From UBA5420 sp964485345 (GTDB taxonomy: Bacteria; Bacillota; Limnochordia; Darwinibacteriales; Darwinibacteriaceae): a stretch of DNA of 64,000 nt. The DNA is taken from contig CAZAJB010000003.1 of NCBI GenBank assembly GCA_964485345.1, positions 14,281-78,280 on the forward strand, given 5' to 3'. This document shows positions 7,913-16,676 of the stretch, one piece after another. The position numbers and the translations under genes were made by a program. The notes beneath the pieces were generated by a model. The model was not told the origin of the DNA and did no database searches. It worked only from the letters and a program-made list of their open reading frames with translations. The stretch's first letter is position 1; each line of letters opens with the position of its first letter.

Positions 7913-9320
7913 TTGCGACACCCCTTTCTACCAAAGCACCCACTCCAAAAAGAAGCTCTTCTTGAAAATGACGACCCATAATCTGTATGCCCAATGGTAA
8001 TCCTCTGGAGTCCTTGCCACAGGGAACGCTTAAGGCCGGAATCCCACTGAGATTAGCCATAGCGGTGTACAGATCCGAGAGATACATCTCTAGGGGGTTC
8101 GGCTTAGCCCCAATTTGGAAGGCAGGAGTTGGTGTTGTGGGTGTCATAATCACATCGACGGTCTGGAAGGCAGCTAGTACATCCCGTTTGATCATAGTCC
8201 GCACCCGCTGGGCTTGTTCGTAATAGGCCTCGTAATGACTGGCGCTTAGGACATAGGTCCCTAGCATGATGCGGCGCTTCACTTCTGACCCGAAGCCCGC
8301 GGCCCGACTCTTAGAGAACATAGTATTAGAGTCCTCGGCAGCTACCCGCTGGCCGTAGCGCACGCCATCATAACGGGCTAAACTCGAACTCGCTTCAGCT
8401 GTAACGAGGGTTAAATAGGTATCGATGGCATATTGATTTGTGGCCAATGAGATCGGTATCAAGACCGCTCCCCGTTCTGCCAAAACTCGTAGGCAGCGCC
8501 GGACAGCTTGCTCCACTTCTGGATCAAGGCCCTCGCCAAAAAACTCCTCAGGGACTCCGATGCGTAAACCGACAATAAACTGCTCATCCCAGCTGGGAAC
8601 CTGAAAGGAACGTGCCTCTGCTGAGGACGCATCCCTCGGATCGGGGCCGGCCAGAAGCGAGAATAGGATTGCGGTATCTTCCACAGTAGGAGCCAAGGGC
8701 CCCACCTGATCGAGGGAGGGAGCCAAAGCGGTTATACCATAGCGGGAGACTGCACCATACGTTGGTTTAAGGCCCACCACACCGCAAAAGGAGGCCGGTT
8801 GCCGAATGGAGCCACCCGTGTCTGTCCCGAGTGACCAAGGGATCTCACCTGCTGCCACTGCGGCAGCGGATCCTCCGCTCGATCCCCCCGACACCCGCTT
8901 AGGATCATGGGGATTGCACGTGACGCCGTAACTGGAATACTCCGTAGAGGATCCCATGGCAAATTCATCGAGGTTCGTCTTTCCGATGATAGGCATCCCC
9001 GCCTCTTTCAAATGACTCACAACAGTGGCATCAAAGAGGGGATGATAGTCCGCCAGAAACCGCGAAGCACAAGTGGTTCTAAGCCCCTCAGTGGAGATGT
9101 TATCCTTCACGGCAATAGGTATACCATCCCAGGGCGAAAGAGCATAGCCCCGGGCCCGGCGTTTGTCTGCTTCTTCAGCCTGTGCGAGTGCTCCTGCTTC
9201 ATCGACTGTGATAAAGGCATTCACGACTGGCTCTTGCTTGGCAATTTCAGCCAAATAATGCCCTACGATCTCTTGACTCGTGGTCTGTCTAGTTTCTAAT
9301 AAGTGGGCTAGTTTTCTCAT
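7899..9320 (-). CDS. gatA: Asp-tRNA(Asn)/Glu-tRNA(Gln) amidotransferase subunit A
   Basis: An amidase-signature glutaminase that releases ammonia from glutamine for the GatCAB transamidation. The 473-aa protein has the complete Ser-cisSer-Lys triad: Lys72 (AVKDNIS), Ser147 (GGSSGGS) and nucleophile Ser171 (GTDTGGSIRQP), with the same 75- and 24-residue spacing as in known GatA. The channel to GatB is made together with GatC, encoded immediately upstream with a 4-base overlap. Confidence 0.98.
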   Translation of the reverse strand: MRKLAHLLETRQTTSQEIVGHYLAEIAKQEPVVNAFITVDEAGALAQAEEADKRRARGYALSPWDGIPIAVKDNISTEGLRTTCASRFLADYHPLFDATVVSHLKEAGMPIIGKTNLDEFAMGSSTEYSSYGVTCNPHDPKRVSGGSSGGSAAAVAAGEIPWSLGTDTGGSIRQPASFCGVVGLKPTYGAVSRYGITALAPSLDQVGPLAPTVEDTAILFSLLAGPDPRDASSAEARSFQVPSWDEQFIVGLRIGVPEEFFGEGLDPEVEQAVRRCLRVLAERGAVLIPISLATNQYAIDTYLTLVTAEASSSLARYDGVRYGQRVAAEDSNTMFSKSRAAGFGSEVKRRIMLGTYVLSASHYEAYYEQAQRVRTMIKRDVLAAFQTVDVIMTPTTPTPAFQIGAKPNPLEMYLSDLYTAMANLSGIPALSVPCGKDSRGLPLGIQIMGRHFQEELLFGVGALVERGVASGQL

Positions 9321-9619
9321 TCTTGCACCTCCACAACGCGGGGAACTCGAAAAAAGCCATCTTCGACTTGTGGGCCTGCAGCAAGGACCACATCTTGCGG
9401 CAGGCTGACTCCCACTTCATCTTTGCGTAACTCATGCGTTATAAGTATGGCATGGCTCGTCCCCTCCAGGGCAGAGACATCCACCTGCTGCAATTTCTTG
9501 CCTGAGGCCAGAAACCCCGTTAAGTCCAGTTGATACTGATCAATTTCTGCCTCACTGAGCTCTAGGCGCGCCAGTTTTGCTATGCGGACTACTTCTTGAC
9601 GTTCAATCAAGTCTGACAC
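9317..9619 (-). CDS. gatC: Asp-tRNA(Asn)/Glu-tRNA(Gln) amidotransferase subunit C
   Basis: A 100-aa small subunit that wraps the GatA-GatB interface and stabilises the complex. The N-terminal helix pair (VRIAKLARLELSEAEID) and the C-terminal segment FFRVPRVVE are typical. It overlaps ligA by 17 bases at its start and gatA by 4 bases at its end, so all three are translated from one message. Confidence 0.96.
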   Translation of the reverse strand: MSDLIERQEVVRIAKLARLELSEAEIDQYQLDLTGFLASGKKLQQVDVSALEGTSHAILITHELRKDEVGVSLPQDVVLAAGPQVEDGFFRVPRVVEVQE

Positions 9620-11618
9620 CTCTTTCCCTCAAGAACTCTACCAACTCCGTCTCCGAGAGAACGGGAATCCCTAAGTTTTCCGCCTTCGTAAGCTTCGATC
9701 CACCGCCCGGACCTGCCACGAGATAGCTTGTTTGCTTGCTGACACTTGCGGTCACACTTGCTCCCTGTTTTCTCAGGAAGTCTTCGATGGCAGACCGAGT
9801 AAACCCTTCTAGACGGCCGGTGACAACGAAGGTATAGTCGTTGAGCAAAGTTGCCTGGTCGGGCTGTTCTTCACTCCCAGCTGATACCACAAGACCCTGG
9901 GCGAGGAGGCCTTCAACCAATTGCTGTTGCTCGGGATCCGCGAAGTAGTCCAAGATGGACTGGGCAATTTTCTCCCCTACAGCGGGTATCTCCAGAAGTT
10001 CTTCCTTGTTGAGCCTGATTAAAGTTTCAAAGTTCCCTGTCCAAGTGGCGACTTCTCGGGCCACTTCTGCCCCCACTAAGCGAATACCCAGCCCAAAAAG
10101 AACACGGGCGAAGGGTTGTTCTTTACTTTGTTGAATGGCAGCCAGAAGATTATCTGCTGACTTCTCACCAAAGCGTTCAAGACGTAGGAGATCAGCCTTT
10201 TCTAGCCTGTAAAAGTCAACCGGACTTTGGACTAAACCAGCCTCCACCAACTGTATGACACTAGCTGGTCCTAGGCCTTCGATGTCCAGGGCACCCTTAG
10301 AAGCGAAGTGAATCAACTTTTCGACCCGTTGGGCAGGACAGCGGCCATTCACACAACGTGTTACAGCCTCACCAGCAACCCTTACTACCTCACTACCACA
10401 CGCAGGGCATTCTGCGGGCATTTGAAACGGCAACTCACTGCCATCGCGCCGTTCTGGTAAGGAACGCACGATTTCGGGAATGACGTCTCCAGCCTTCTGG
10501 AGCACGACAAAGTCACCAATCCGAATATCCCGGTCTCTCACGATATCCTCGTTATGCAAAGTCGCACGACTGACCGTGGAGCCCGCAACGAGGATAGGCT
10601 CAAGTTCAGCAAGGGGAGTTAAGGCCCCTGTACGACCAACCTGCACTTCTATCCCAAGAACCTTCGTCACTACCTGTTCCGCCGGAAACTTGTAGGCAAT
10701 CGCCCATCTTGGGCTCCGTGCTGTAGTGCCCAGGGCTTTTTGCGTCGCCAGTTCATTGACCTTCACTACCACGCCATCGATTTCGTAGGGAAGGCTCCCC
10801 CGTTTACTTGTCTCTTGCCACATTCGGACAAAATCTCGGACCTCTGAGAAGTCCTGGCACACTTGGGAGTAGGGATTGGTCCGCAAACCCAAACGATGCA
10901 TGTATGCGAGGGACTCACCCTGGGTGCGAATTTCTGGGGCGGCATGTATTCCTAGGCCAAACAAGAAGATGTCAAGGGGCCTTTGGGCGGTAGCCCTAGG
11001 ATCGAGCTGCCGCAAGGATCCCGCTGCCGCGTTACGCGGATTGGCGAAAAGATTCTCGCCAAGACGTCCCCGTTCTTCGTTGAACATCACAAAGTCACGC
11101 CGGTTAATAAAGACTTCACCTCGCACATTGATCGAAACAGGCTCGTTGAGACGCAGGGGCAGAGAACGAATGGTGCGCAAATTAAGGGTGATGTCCTCCC
11201 CAACCAGGCCATCACCACGGGTTGCCCCTCGCACAAAGACTCCATCCTCGTAGTCGATTGAAACGGATAGGCCATCAATCTTGAGCTCACAGATGTAGCT
11301 GATTGGTTCTGCACTTTGCTTTTGCACTCTCTCCCGAAATGCATTGAGTTCCTCTTCGGAAAAAGCATTACTAAGCCCCATGAGAGGCTGGGTATGCTTG
11401 ATTTCCGAGAACTTTGTGCTCGGCGTATGACCGACTCGTTGAGTGGGCGAATCGGAGGTAATCCATTCTGGGTGCACTGCCTCTAAGTCCTCTAGTTGGC
11501 GCATGAGACGATCATATTCTTGATCCGAGATGCTCGGATCATCCAGGACATAGTACCGGTAATTATGCTTATGAAGCTCTGCGCGTAGGTTTTCGATTCT
11601 CTGCCGACTGCGGTCCAT
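9603..11618 (-). CDS. ligA: NAD+-dependent DNA ligase
   Basis: Seals nicks in duplex DNA in replication and repair, using NAD+. The 671-aa protein has the Ia domain (YxxYYxLDDP-like) for NAD+, the adenylated lysine Lys113 in the motif KIDG, the OB domain, four zinc-finger cysteines (CPAC and CVNGRC), helix-hairpin-helix repeats and a C-terminal BRCT domain (from about residue 590). Length is standard. It stands 18 bases after pcrA, the pcrA-ligA pair common in Bacillota. Confidence 0.98.
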   Translation of the reverse strand: MDRSRQRIENLRAELHKHNYRYYVLDDPSISDQEYDRLMRQLEDLEAVHPEWITSDSPTQRVGHTPSTKFSEIKHTQPLMGLSNAFSEEELNAFRERVQKQSAEPISYICELKIDGLSVSIDYEDGVFVRGATRGDGLVGEDITLNLRTIRSLPLRLNEPVSINVRGEVFINRRDFVMFNEERGRLGENLFANPRNAAAGSLRQLDPRATAQRPLDIFLFGLGIHAAPEIRTQGESLAYMHRLGLRTNPYSQVCQDFSEVRDFVRMWQETSKRGSLPYEIDGVVVKVNELATQKALGTTARSPRWAIAYKFPAEQVVTKVLGIEVQVGRTGALTPLAELEPILVAGSTVSRATLHNEDIVRDRDIRIGDFVVLQKAGDVIPEIVRSLPERRDGSELPFQMPAECPACGSEVVRVAGEAVTRCVNGRCPAQRVEKLIHFASKGALDIEGLGPASVIQLVEAGLVQSPVDFYRLEKADLLRLERFGEKSADNLLAAIQQSKEQPFARVLFGLGIRLVGAEVAREVATWTGNFETLIRLNKEELLEIPAVGEKIAQSILDYFADPEQQQLVEGLLAQGLVVSAGSEEQPDQATLLNDYTFVVTGRLEGFTRSAIEDFLRKQGASVTASVSKQTSYLVAGPGGGSKLTKAENLGIPVLSETELVEFLRERGVRLD

Positions 11619-11636
11619 TGTTGCTGGTCCTCCCCG

Positions 11637-13790
11637 CTAAATCTTCGTTATTGGAGCCAAATGGGCGATAACTGTCTTGATACCTTGATCTCGAAAAGCG
11701 ATGCTGAGCTGCAAGTCTCCGCCCGACTCACTCACTGAAACCACCATACCATCACCCCAGATCTTGTGGCGGATTTTGTCGCCAACGTTGTATGCCTTAT
11801 TGGAGGGCGTCGCCTTCCTTCTACTTGCAGGAACAATGCCCCTTAGTCTCGGACCAGAACCGGGAAGTCCTTGATGCTCCAGATAAACTTGGTCAATCTC
11901 GCTCACAAAGGGAGATATGGGATTCAACTTCGTTGCACCAAAGAGCGTGCGTTGCCGGCTACAGGTCAAAAACAAGCGTTCCTCGGCTCGTGTCATACCC
12001 ACATAGGCAAGACGTCTCTCTTCCTCGAGTTGCCCTTCTTCAAAGGCGGAGCGGGCATGGGGAAAAATCCCCTCTTCGAGACCGACAATAAACACAACTG
12101 GAAACTCCAAACCCTTGGACCCATGCAAGGTCATCATGTTCACTGCATCGGCCGAGGAATCATACGTATCCACTTCGTTAATCAGGGCCACATGTTCTAA
12201 GAGAGCGCCAAGGTCAGTCGGGGAGACATCGCTTTCAAACTGTCCGGTTACGGACAAGAACTCTTGCAGGTTTTCGATGCGACCCATGGCTTCGAGATCG
12301 CCTTCAGATTCGAGCTCCCGCAGATATCCGCTCTGTTCTAGCACTGATTTTGCTAGCTCCGTCACGGTGAAGCTGCCAAGTTGCATACGCAAGCCCTCAA
12401 TGAGCACTCGAAAGGCCTGGAGAGCGTTCTTGAATCGCGGACTGAGACCATCAACACCCTCAAGGAAAGAAAGGGTCGCAAAGAGACTAATCCCAAACTG
12501 CTCAGCGTAGCCGCTGAGTCTGCCGATGGTGGCATCGCCGAGGCCCCGTCTAGGCACATTCACAATCCTCAAGAAGGCCTGATCATTATCTGGGTTTTGC
12601 ATCAAGCGGAGGTAGGCTAGGAGGTCTTTTATTTCCTTACGCTCATAAAAGCGCAACCCAGCAACAATACGATAGGGTATGCCCTTGCGCATGAATTCTT
12701 CCTCTAATACCCGCGAAAGGGCATGGGTACGATACAAGATTGTGAAATCCTTAAAAGGCCGAACCTCTTCGTCCCGCAGAGCTGCAATGCTCTCAGCTAC
12801 GAAACGCGCTTCGTCTCGCTCACTTCCGCCCTGATGAAAGATAACAGGCTTCCCCTGGTCTCGGCTCGTCCATAGCGCTTTCTCCTTACGCTCCGTGTTA
12901 TTCTGTATCACCGAGTTGGCTGCACCGAGAATGGTTTTGGTGGATCGATAGTTTTCTTCTAGTTTGACCACCTGCGCCCCGGGGAAGTCCTTTTCAAACT
13001 CCAAGATATTGCGGATATCTGCGCCACGGAAGGCGTAAATACTCTGATCCTCATCGCCCACAACACAGATATTGCCGCTCTCCTTGGCTAAAAGGCGAAC
13101 AAGGACATACTGCGCCATATTCGTATCTTGATACTCGTCCACTAGAATATAGCGAAAGCGCTCTTGATACTTGCTGAGCACCACAGGGTGCTTCTGGAAC
13201 ATCTTGACGGTGGCCATGATTAGGTCATCGAAGTCCAAGGCATTACTCCTGAGCAGCTTCTCTTGGTATTTCGTGTACACTCTAGATACGGTTTGCTCCC
13301 AGAAATCGCCTCCCGCTGGAAGGTAGTCTTCCGGGGCGATCAGCTCATCTTTAGCCTGGCCAATACTGGCCAACAGTTGTTTGGGCCCCACCCGCTTTGG
13401 ATCGAGTTGTAGCTCTTTGAGACAATCTTTAATCACCGCGAGTTGATCACTTTGATCGACTATCTGGAAATTCGGTGCATATCCGCTGTAACCCACTTCA
13501 ATGCGGAGAATCCGCACACAAAGTGAATGGAAGGTGCCCATAAAGACTTCGGCACTACGGGCCCCAACGAGAGTCTCAACCCGTTCGCGCATTTCCTGAG
13601 CAGCTTTGTTGGTAAACGTGACTGCCGCAATGCGGTACGGAGGAACCTCATGGCCGTCAATGAGATGGGCAATGCGGGTTGTCAACACTCTGGTCTTGCC
13701 GCTACCTGCCCCGGCGATGACCAAAAGAGGGCCCCGAACGGTGGTCACCGCGAGCCTCTGATGGGGGTTCAAATTTTGCAGATAATCCAT
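11637..13790 (-). CDS. pcrA: ATP-dependent DNA helicase PcrA (UvrD/Rep family)
   Basis: A 3'-5' superfamily 1A helicase for repair and for removing RecA or RNA polymerase from DNA. The 717-aa protein has Walker A AGAGSGKT (26-33), motif Ia TFTNKAAQEM, motif II DEYQDTN, motif III GDEDQSIYAFRGA and motif VI YVGMTRAEERL. The C-terminus ends in the Tudor-like RNA-polymerase-binding domain, with YNVGDKIRHKIWGDG. The ATG has a GGAG Shine-Dalgarno. It leads the operon into ligA-gatCAB. Confidence 0.98.
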   Translation of the reverse strand: MDYLQNLNPHQRLAVTTVRGPLLVIAGAGSGKTRVLTTRIAHLIDGHEVPPYRIAAVTFTNKAAQEMRERVETLVGARSAEVFMGTFHSLCVRILRIEVGYSGYAPNFQIVDQSDQLAVIKDCLKELQLDPKRVGPKQLLASIGQAKDELIAPEDYLPAGGDFWEQTVSRVYTKYQEKLLRSNALDFDDLIMATVKMFQKHPVVLSKYQERFRYILVDEYQDTNMAQYVLVRLLAKESGNICVVGDEDQSIYAFRGADIRNILEFEKDFPGAQVVKLEENYRSTKTILGAANSVIQNNTERKEKALWTSRDQGKPVIFHQGGSERDEARFVAESIAALRDEEVRPFKDFTILYRTHALSRVLEEEFMRKGIPYRIVAGLRFYERKEIKDLLAYLRLMQNPDNDQAFLRIVNVPRRGLGDATIGRLSGYAEQFGISLFATLSFLEGVDGLSPRFKNALQAFRVLIEGLRMQLGSFTVTELAKSVLEQSGYLRELESEGDLEAMGRIENLQEFLSVTGQFESDVSPTDLGALLEHVALINEVDTYDSSADAVNMMTLHGSKGLEFPVVFIVGLEEGIFPHARSAFEEGQLEEERRLAYVGMTRAEERLFLTCSRQRTLFGATKLNPISPFVSEIDQVYLEHQGLPGSGPRLRGIVPASRRKATPSNKAYNVGDKIRHKIWGDGMVVSVSESGGDLQLSIAFRDQGIKTVIAHLAPITKI

Positions 13791-14073
13791 ACTCGTCTCC
13801 TTTGCGCAAATACGCTTGCCACCTTGCTTCTCTGGCTTCCAACGTTTCCTGCAGGTTCGCGGAAGCCCAGGAAAACATATAACTGATCATAGCGAGATAC
13901 TTGAAGAAGGGGCGACTCATATTGCGTTATGTAGTTAGTATTACCAAGTATCATACTCCTGGCGCTCATCCTGAGCGGATGCCTCGCTGGGTTACACCTT
14001 CTTCAAGTCCAGGCCTAACGCCTCCTAGAAATGTGCAAAAAAATCGCCTACAAGTGTCCCCCGACAATAGATC
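13791..14073 (-). other. non-coding leader region before pcrA
   Basis: About 280 bases without a convincing gene. It contains a perfect 12-bp inverted repeat, ACTTGAAGAAGG at 13899-13910 and its complement at 13997-14008, which encloses a small hairpin (CGCTCA/TGAGCG, near 13970-13985). A weak promoter-like TTGGTA and AATATG pair lies inside. The structure suggests an RNA leader or a regulatory site for pcrA, but this is inference. Confidence 0.4.
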
Positions 14074-14114
14074 AAAACACCTTTCTGCCTAGGATGACTT
14101 CGGCAGAAAGGTGT
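14074..14114 (-). terminator. rho-independent terminator after hisIE
   Basis: A perfect 13-bp stem, ACACCTTTCTGCC (14077-14089) with GGCAGAAAGGTGT (14102-14114), is followed by TTTT on the minus strand. It ends the hpt-guaA-hisIE unit. Confidence 0.88.
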
Positions 14115-14128
14115 CTTCTATGTGTCGA

Positions 14129-14770
14129 TCAGTTCCCCGATAGGCTAGAGCGACCGAGTAATTCCTCCCAAATGGTTTCAAGACCGATCCTCCGGTACAC
14201 CAAGAGAACGAGCAGATGGTATAGAAGATCACTTGCCTCGTATACGAGCTCCTCATCCCCGTCATTCTTGCCGGCAATCAGTACTTCTGCAGCTTCTTCA
14301 CCTAGGGCCTTGAGAATCTTGTCTAGACCATTTTCCATCAAATAATTGGTGTAGGATCCTACCTTAGGCGAGCGCCTCCGATCCTCAATCGAAGCGTAAA
14401 GCCAAGAAAGTGCTTCACGGTGGGGCCTGAGATCCCTTTGTTCAGGACCATCGGACATAATCAGATTGTGGAAGCAACTGAAATTGTCAAGGTCCGTATC
14501 ATCGTCGCAAGCGCCGTAGCCATGTTGATCCACCGTAATTAGGAGCGAATCTCGATCGCAATCCGCGGTAATGCGCCGCACCTTCTGCAGATTACCAGAT
14601 TTTTCGCCCTTTCGCCAGACTTCTCCCCGTTTGCGACTATAGAACCAAGTCTCGCCGGTCTGTAGCGTCTTGTTAAGCGCCTCCTCGTTCATATAGGCCA
14701 TCATTAACACGCTACCCTGGGTGTCTTGAATTATCGCTGGCACAAGACCATTTTCATCATACTTGATCAT
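14129..14770 (-). CDS. hisIE: bifunctional phosphoribosyl-AMP cyclohydrolase / phosphoribosyl-ATP pyrophosphatase
   Basis: Catalyses steps 2 and 3 of histidine synthesis. The 213-aa protein carries a HisI half with the metal motif DCDRD and the cysteines of the ...ACD...SCF zinc site, and a HisE half with LGEEAAEVLIAGKN and the metal-binding segment EASDLLYHLLVLL. The stretch between the two HisI cysteines is longer than usual and very acidic. The ATG at 14770 follows GGGGGG; a further upstream start would overlap guaA by 50 bases. No other his gene is in the window, so its place after guaA is unusual. Confidence 0.92.
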   Translation of the reverse strand: MIKYDENGLVPAIIQDTQGSVLMMAYMNEEALNKTLQTGETWFYSRKRGEVWRKGEKSGNLQKVRRITADCDRDSLLITVDQHGYGACDDDTDLDNFSCFHNLIMSDGPEQRDLRPHREALSWLYASIEDRRRSPKVGSYTNYLMENGLDKILKALGEEAAEVLIAGKNDGDEELVYEASDLLYHLLVLLVYRRIGLETIWEELLGRSSLSGN

Positions 14771-14786
14771 GGCATATCCCCCCACT

Positions 14787-16013
14787 TTATTCCCATTCAA
14801 TCGTAGCTGGTGGTTTAGAACTGATATCATAGACAACTCGATTGACGCCCCTGACTTCTTGCAACAAACGTTGGCTGATTGTGTCTAAAAGGTCATAGGG
14901 AACCCGAACCCAACTCGCGCTCATGGCATCTGTGCTTGTGACAAAGCGCAAGGCTACAACATATTCGTAGGTCCGTTGGCCCTCAAATACTCCCACAGTA
15001 CGGGTGTCTGTCAGTACGACGAGTGCCTGCCAGATCTTGTCGTACCAGCCCGCTTTGCGGATCTCTTCCATGGCAATAGCATCAGCGTTTCTCAAGATCT
15101 GCAGCTTTTCCCTTGTAATCGCACCCACCAAGCGAATCGCAAGGCCTGGCCCTGGAAAGGGGTGTCTCCACAAGATTTCGCTTGGAATCTGCAGCAACTC
15201 ACCAAGGGCCCGCACTTCGTCCTTAAAAAGCGAAGCCAAGGGTTCGACGAGCTCCAAGACAAAATCATCAGGTAAGCCGCCCACATTGTGGTGAGATTTG
15301 ACAACCTTCCCTGCAGCCGTTCCACTTTCGATCACATCAGAGTAGACTGTTCCTTGTACTAAAAAGGCTGCATCCCCGATTTTCTCGGCTTCTTCTTCAA
15401 AAACCCGAATGAACTCTGTCCCTATAATTTTCCTCTTTTGCTCGGGATCCTCTATTCGCTGAAGTTTATCGATAAAACGATCCTGCGCGTCTACGTGAAT
15501 CAGAGGAATGCCAAACTCGCCTCTAAAGGTTTGGACGATCTGCTCAGTCTCACCAGCACGCATGAATCCATGGTCCACATATACGCAAGTGAGCTGGTCT
15601 CCTATGGCCTTGTGAACCAAGACCGCTACTACAGAGGAATCAACGCCTCCGCTGAGACCACAAATGACTCTTCCGCCACCCACTTGAGCCCGAATTTTCT
15701 CTATCGCTTGCCCGAGAAAACTCTCCATGTTCCAGTCTCGGTTCTGGCCACAGACGTGATCTAAGAAGCTCGGGACGTCGCCGGAACGGCAAACTGGAAC
15801 GCCGCTTGTTTTAACCAGCTCAAGCGCCTCGTTGGGAATCGCACCGACAGGAATGATCCCCCACAGCTCGCCCGTGGCCAGCTCTCCGGCAAGGGAAGAG
15901 GCAGGAACAATCTCGCTGTAGACTCCTAACTTACGAACCTCTCTAGCCACATCTTGGACTGTACTAGAGCCGTAATCCACCACTAAAATGCGCTTCAAAC
16001 TTGGGCCCCCCAT
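14787..16013 (-). CDS. guaA: GMP synthase with a truncated glutaminase domain
   Basis: Converts XMP to GMP. The ATP-pyrophosphatase domain is intact, with the P-loop SGGVDSS at 121-127, and the C-terminal dimerisation domain ends in the usual TIEWE. The N-terminal class-I glutaminase domain is reduced to about 90 residues. It starts like normal GuaA (LVVDYGSS, ELGVYSE-like) and reaches GVPV, but the nucleophile elbow GICYGMQ and the later His-Glu pair are absent. The sequence then resumes at SFLDHVCG...DWNMESFL. Total length is 408 rather than about 510 aa. It probably needs free ammonia or a separate glutaminase. A TTG at 15998 behind GGGGGG is an alternative start. Confidence 0.9.
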   Translation of the reverse strand: MGGPSLKRILVVDYGSSTVQDVAREVRKLGVYSEIVPASSLAGELATGELWGIIPVGAIPNEALELVKTSGVPVCRSGDVPSFLDHVCGQNRDWNMESFLGQAIEKIRAQVGGGRVICGLSGGVDSSVVAVLVHKAIGDQLTCVYVDHGFMRAGETEQIVQTFRGEFGIPLIHVDAQDRFIDKLQRIEDPEQKRKIIGTEFIRVFEEEAEKIGDAAFLVQGTVYSDVIESGTAAGKVVKSHHNVGGLPDDFVLELVEPLASLFKDEVRALGELLQIPSEILWRHPFPGPGLAIRLVGAITREKLQILRNADAIAMEEIRKAGWYDKIWQALVVLTDTRTVGVFEGQRTYEYVVALRFVTSTDAMSASWVRVPYDLLDTISQRLLQEVRGVNRVVYDISSKPPATIEWE

Positions 16014-16014
16014 C

Positions 16015-16572
16015 TTAGTCAGTTACTACACCGATATAAGGCAACTCTCGGAACTTGTGATTAAAGTCCAGGCCATAGCCAATCACAAACTCATCTGGAA
16101 TGGAAAAGCCCACATAATTAGGGACAAAGTTGATCTGCCGACGCTCGGGCTTGTCAAGCAAGACAGCAGTCTTTATACTAGTTGGTTTCCGCGAAAGAAG
16201 TAATTGTGATAAATATGACAATGTCAGACCCGAATCGATAATGTCCTCCACAACCAAGACATCGCGACCTTCAATAGCTGTATCAAGGTCTTTGACGAGC
16301 TGCACAACACCAGAACTTTTCGTGGACGCGCCATAACTTGATGTGGCCATAAAGTCCACTTCTAGTGGAATCTTTATCTCTCGAATTAGGTCACTCATAA
16401 AGATCACGGCACCTTTTAGTATGCCTACGACAACCAGATCTTTACCCTCAAAATCCCGATTGATCACCTCGCCGAGCTCCCTAACACGTTCGGCTATATC
16501 GTCTGCACTCAGCATAACTCTAACCTGCAAACCAATACCACCTCCGCTTTTCGTAAATACTCTTTTCGCCAC
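16015..16572 (-). CDS. hpt: hypoxanthine phosphoribosyltransferase
   Basis: Salvages hypoxanthine and guanine to IMP and GMP with PRPP. The 185-aa protein shows the PRPP loop VLVVEDIIDSGLTL and the flexible-loop region with ATSSYG, both typical of type I PRTases. The annotated start is a GTG with a poor Shine-Dalgarno; a later Met (MLSADD) would give a length closer to other Hpt proteins, so the first 20 residues are uncertain. It lies one base before guaA, so purine salvage and GMP synthesis are co-transcribed. Confidence 0.93.
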   Translation of the reverse strand: MAKRVFTKSGGGIGLQVRVMLSADDIAERVRELGEVINRDFEGKDLVVVGILKGAVIFMSDLIREIKIPLEVDFMATSSYGASTKSSGVVQLVKDLDTAIEGRDVLVVEDIIDSGLTLSYLSQLLLSRKPTSIKTAVLLDKPERRQINFVPNYVGFSIPDEFVIGYGLDFNHKFRELPYIGVVTD

Positions 16573-16610
16573 AGTCTCGGTATTCCCCTTGTAAATGCAG
16601 TGTTAACTTA

Positions 16611-16659
16611 AAATGGGGCTGCTGCGAAATGAACAAAGCGTTCATTTCGCAACAGCCCC
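16611..16659 (-). terminator. terminator of the groESL operon
   Basis: A 20-bp stem with a single mismatch, 16615-16634 with 16640-16659, surrounds a 5-base loop and is followed by ATTTT on the minus strand. It lies 17 bases beyond the groEL stop. Confidence 0.85.
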
Positions 16660-16676
16660 TGCAAGTCTTAGACTTA

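Noticed and set aside
13702..13920. Minus-strand frame of 72 codons upstream of pcrA (MSRPFFKYL...)
   Set aside because: It overlaps the first 30 codons of pcrA in another frame and has no Shine-Dalgarno. The region is better read as a leader.
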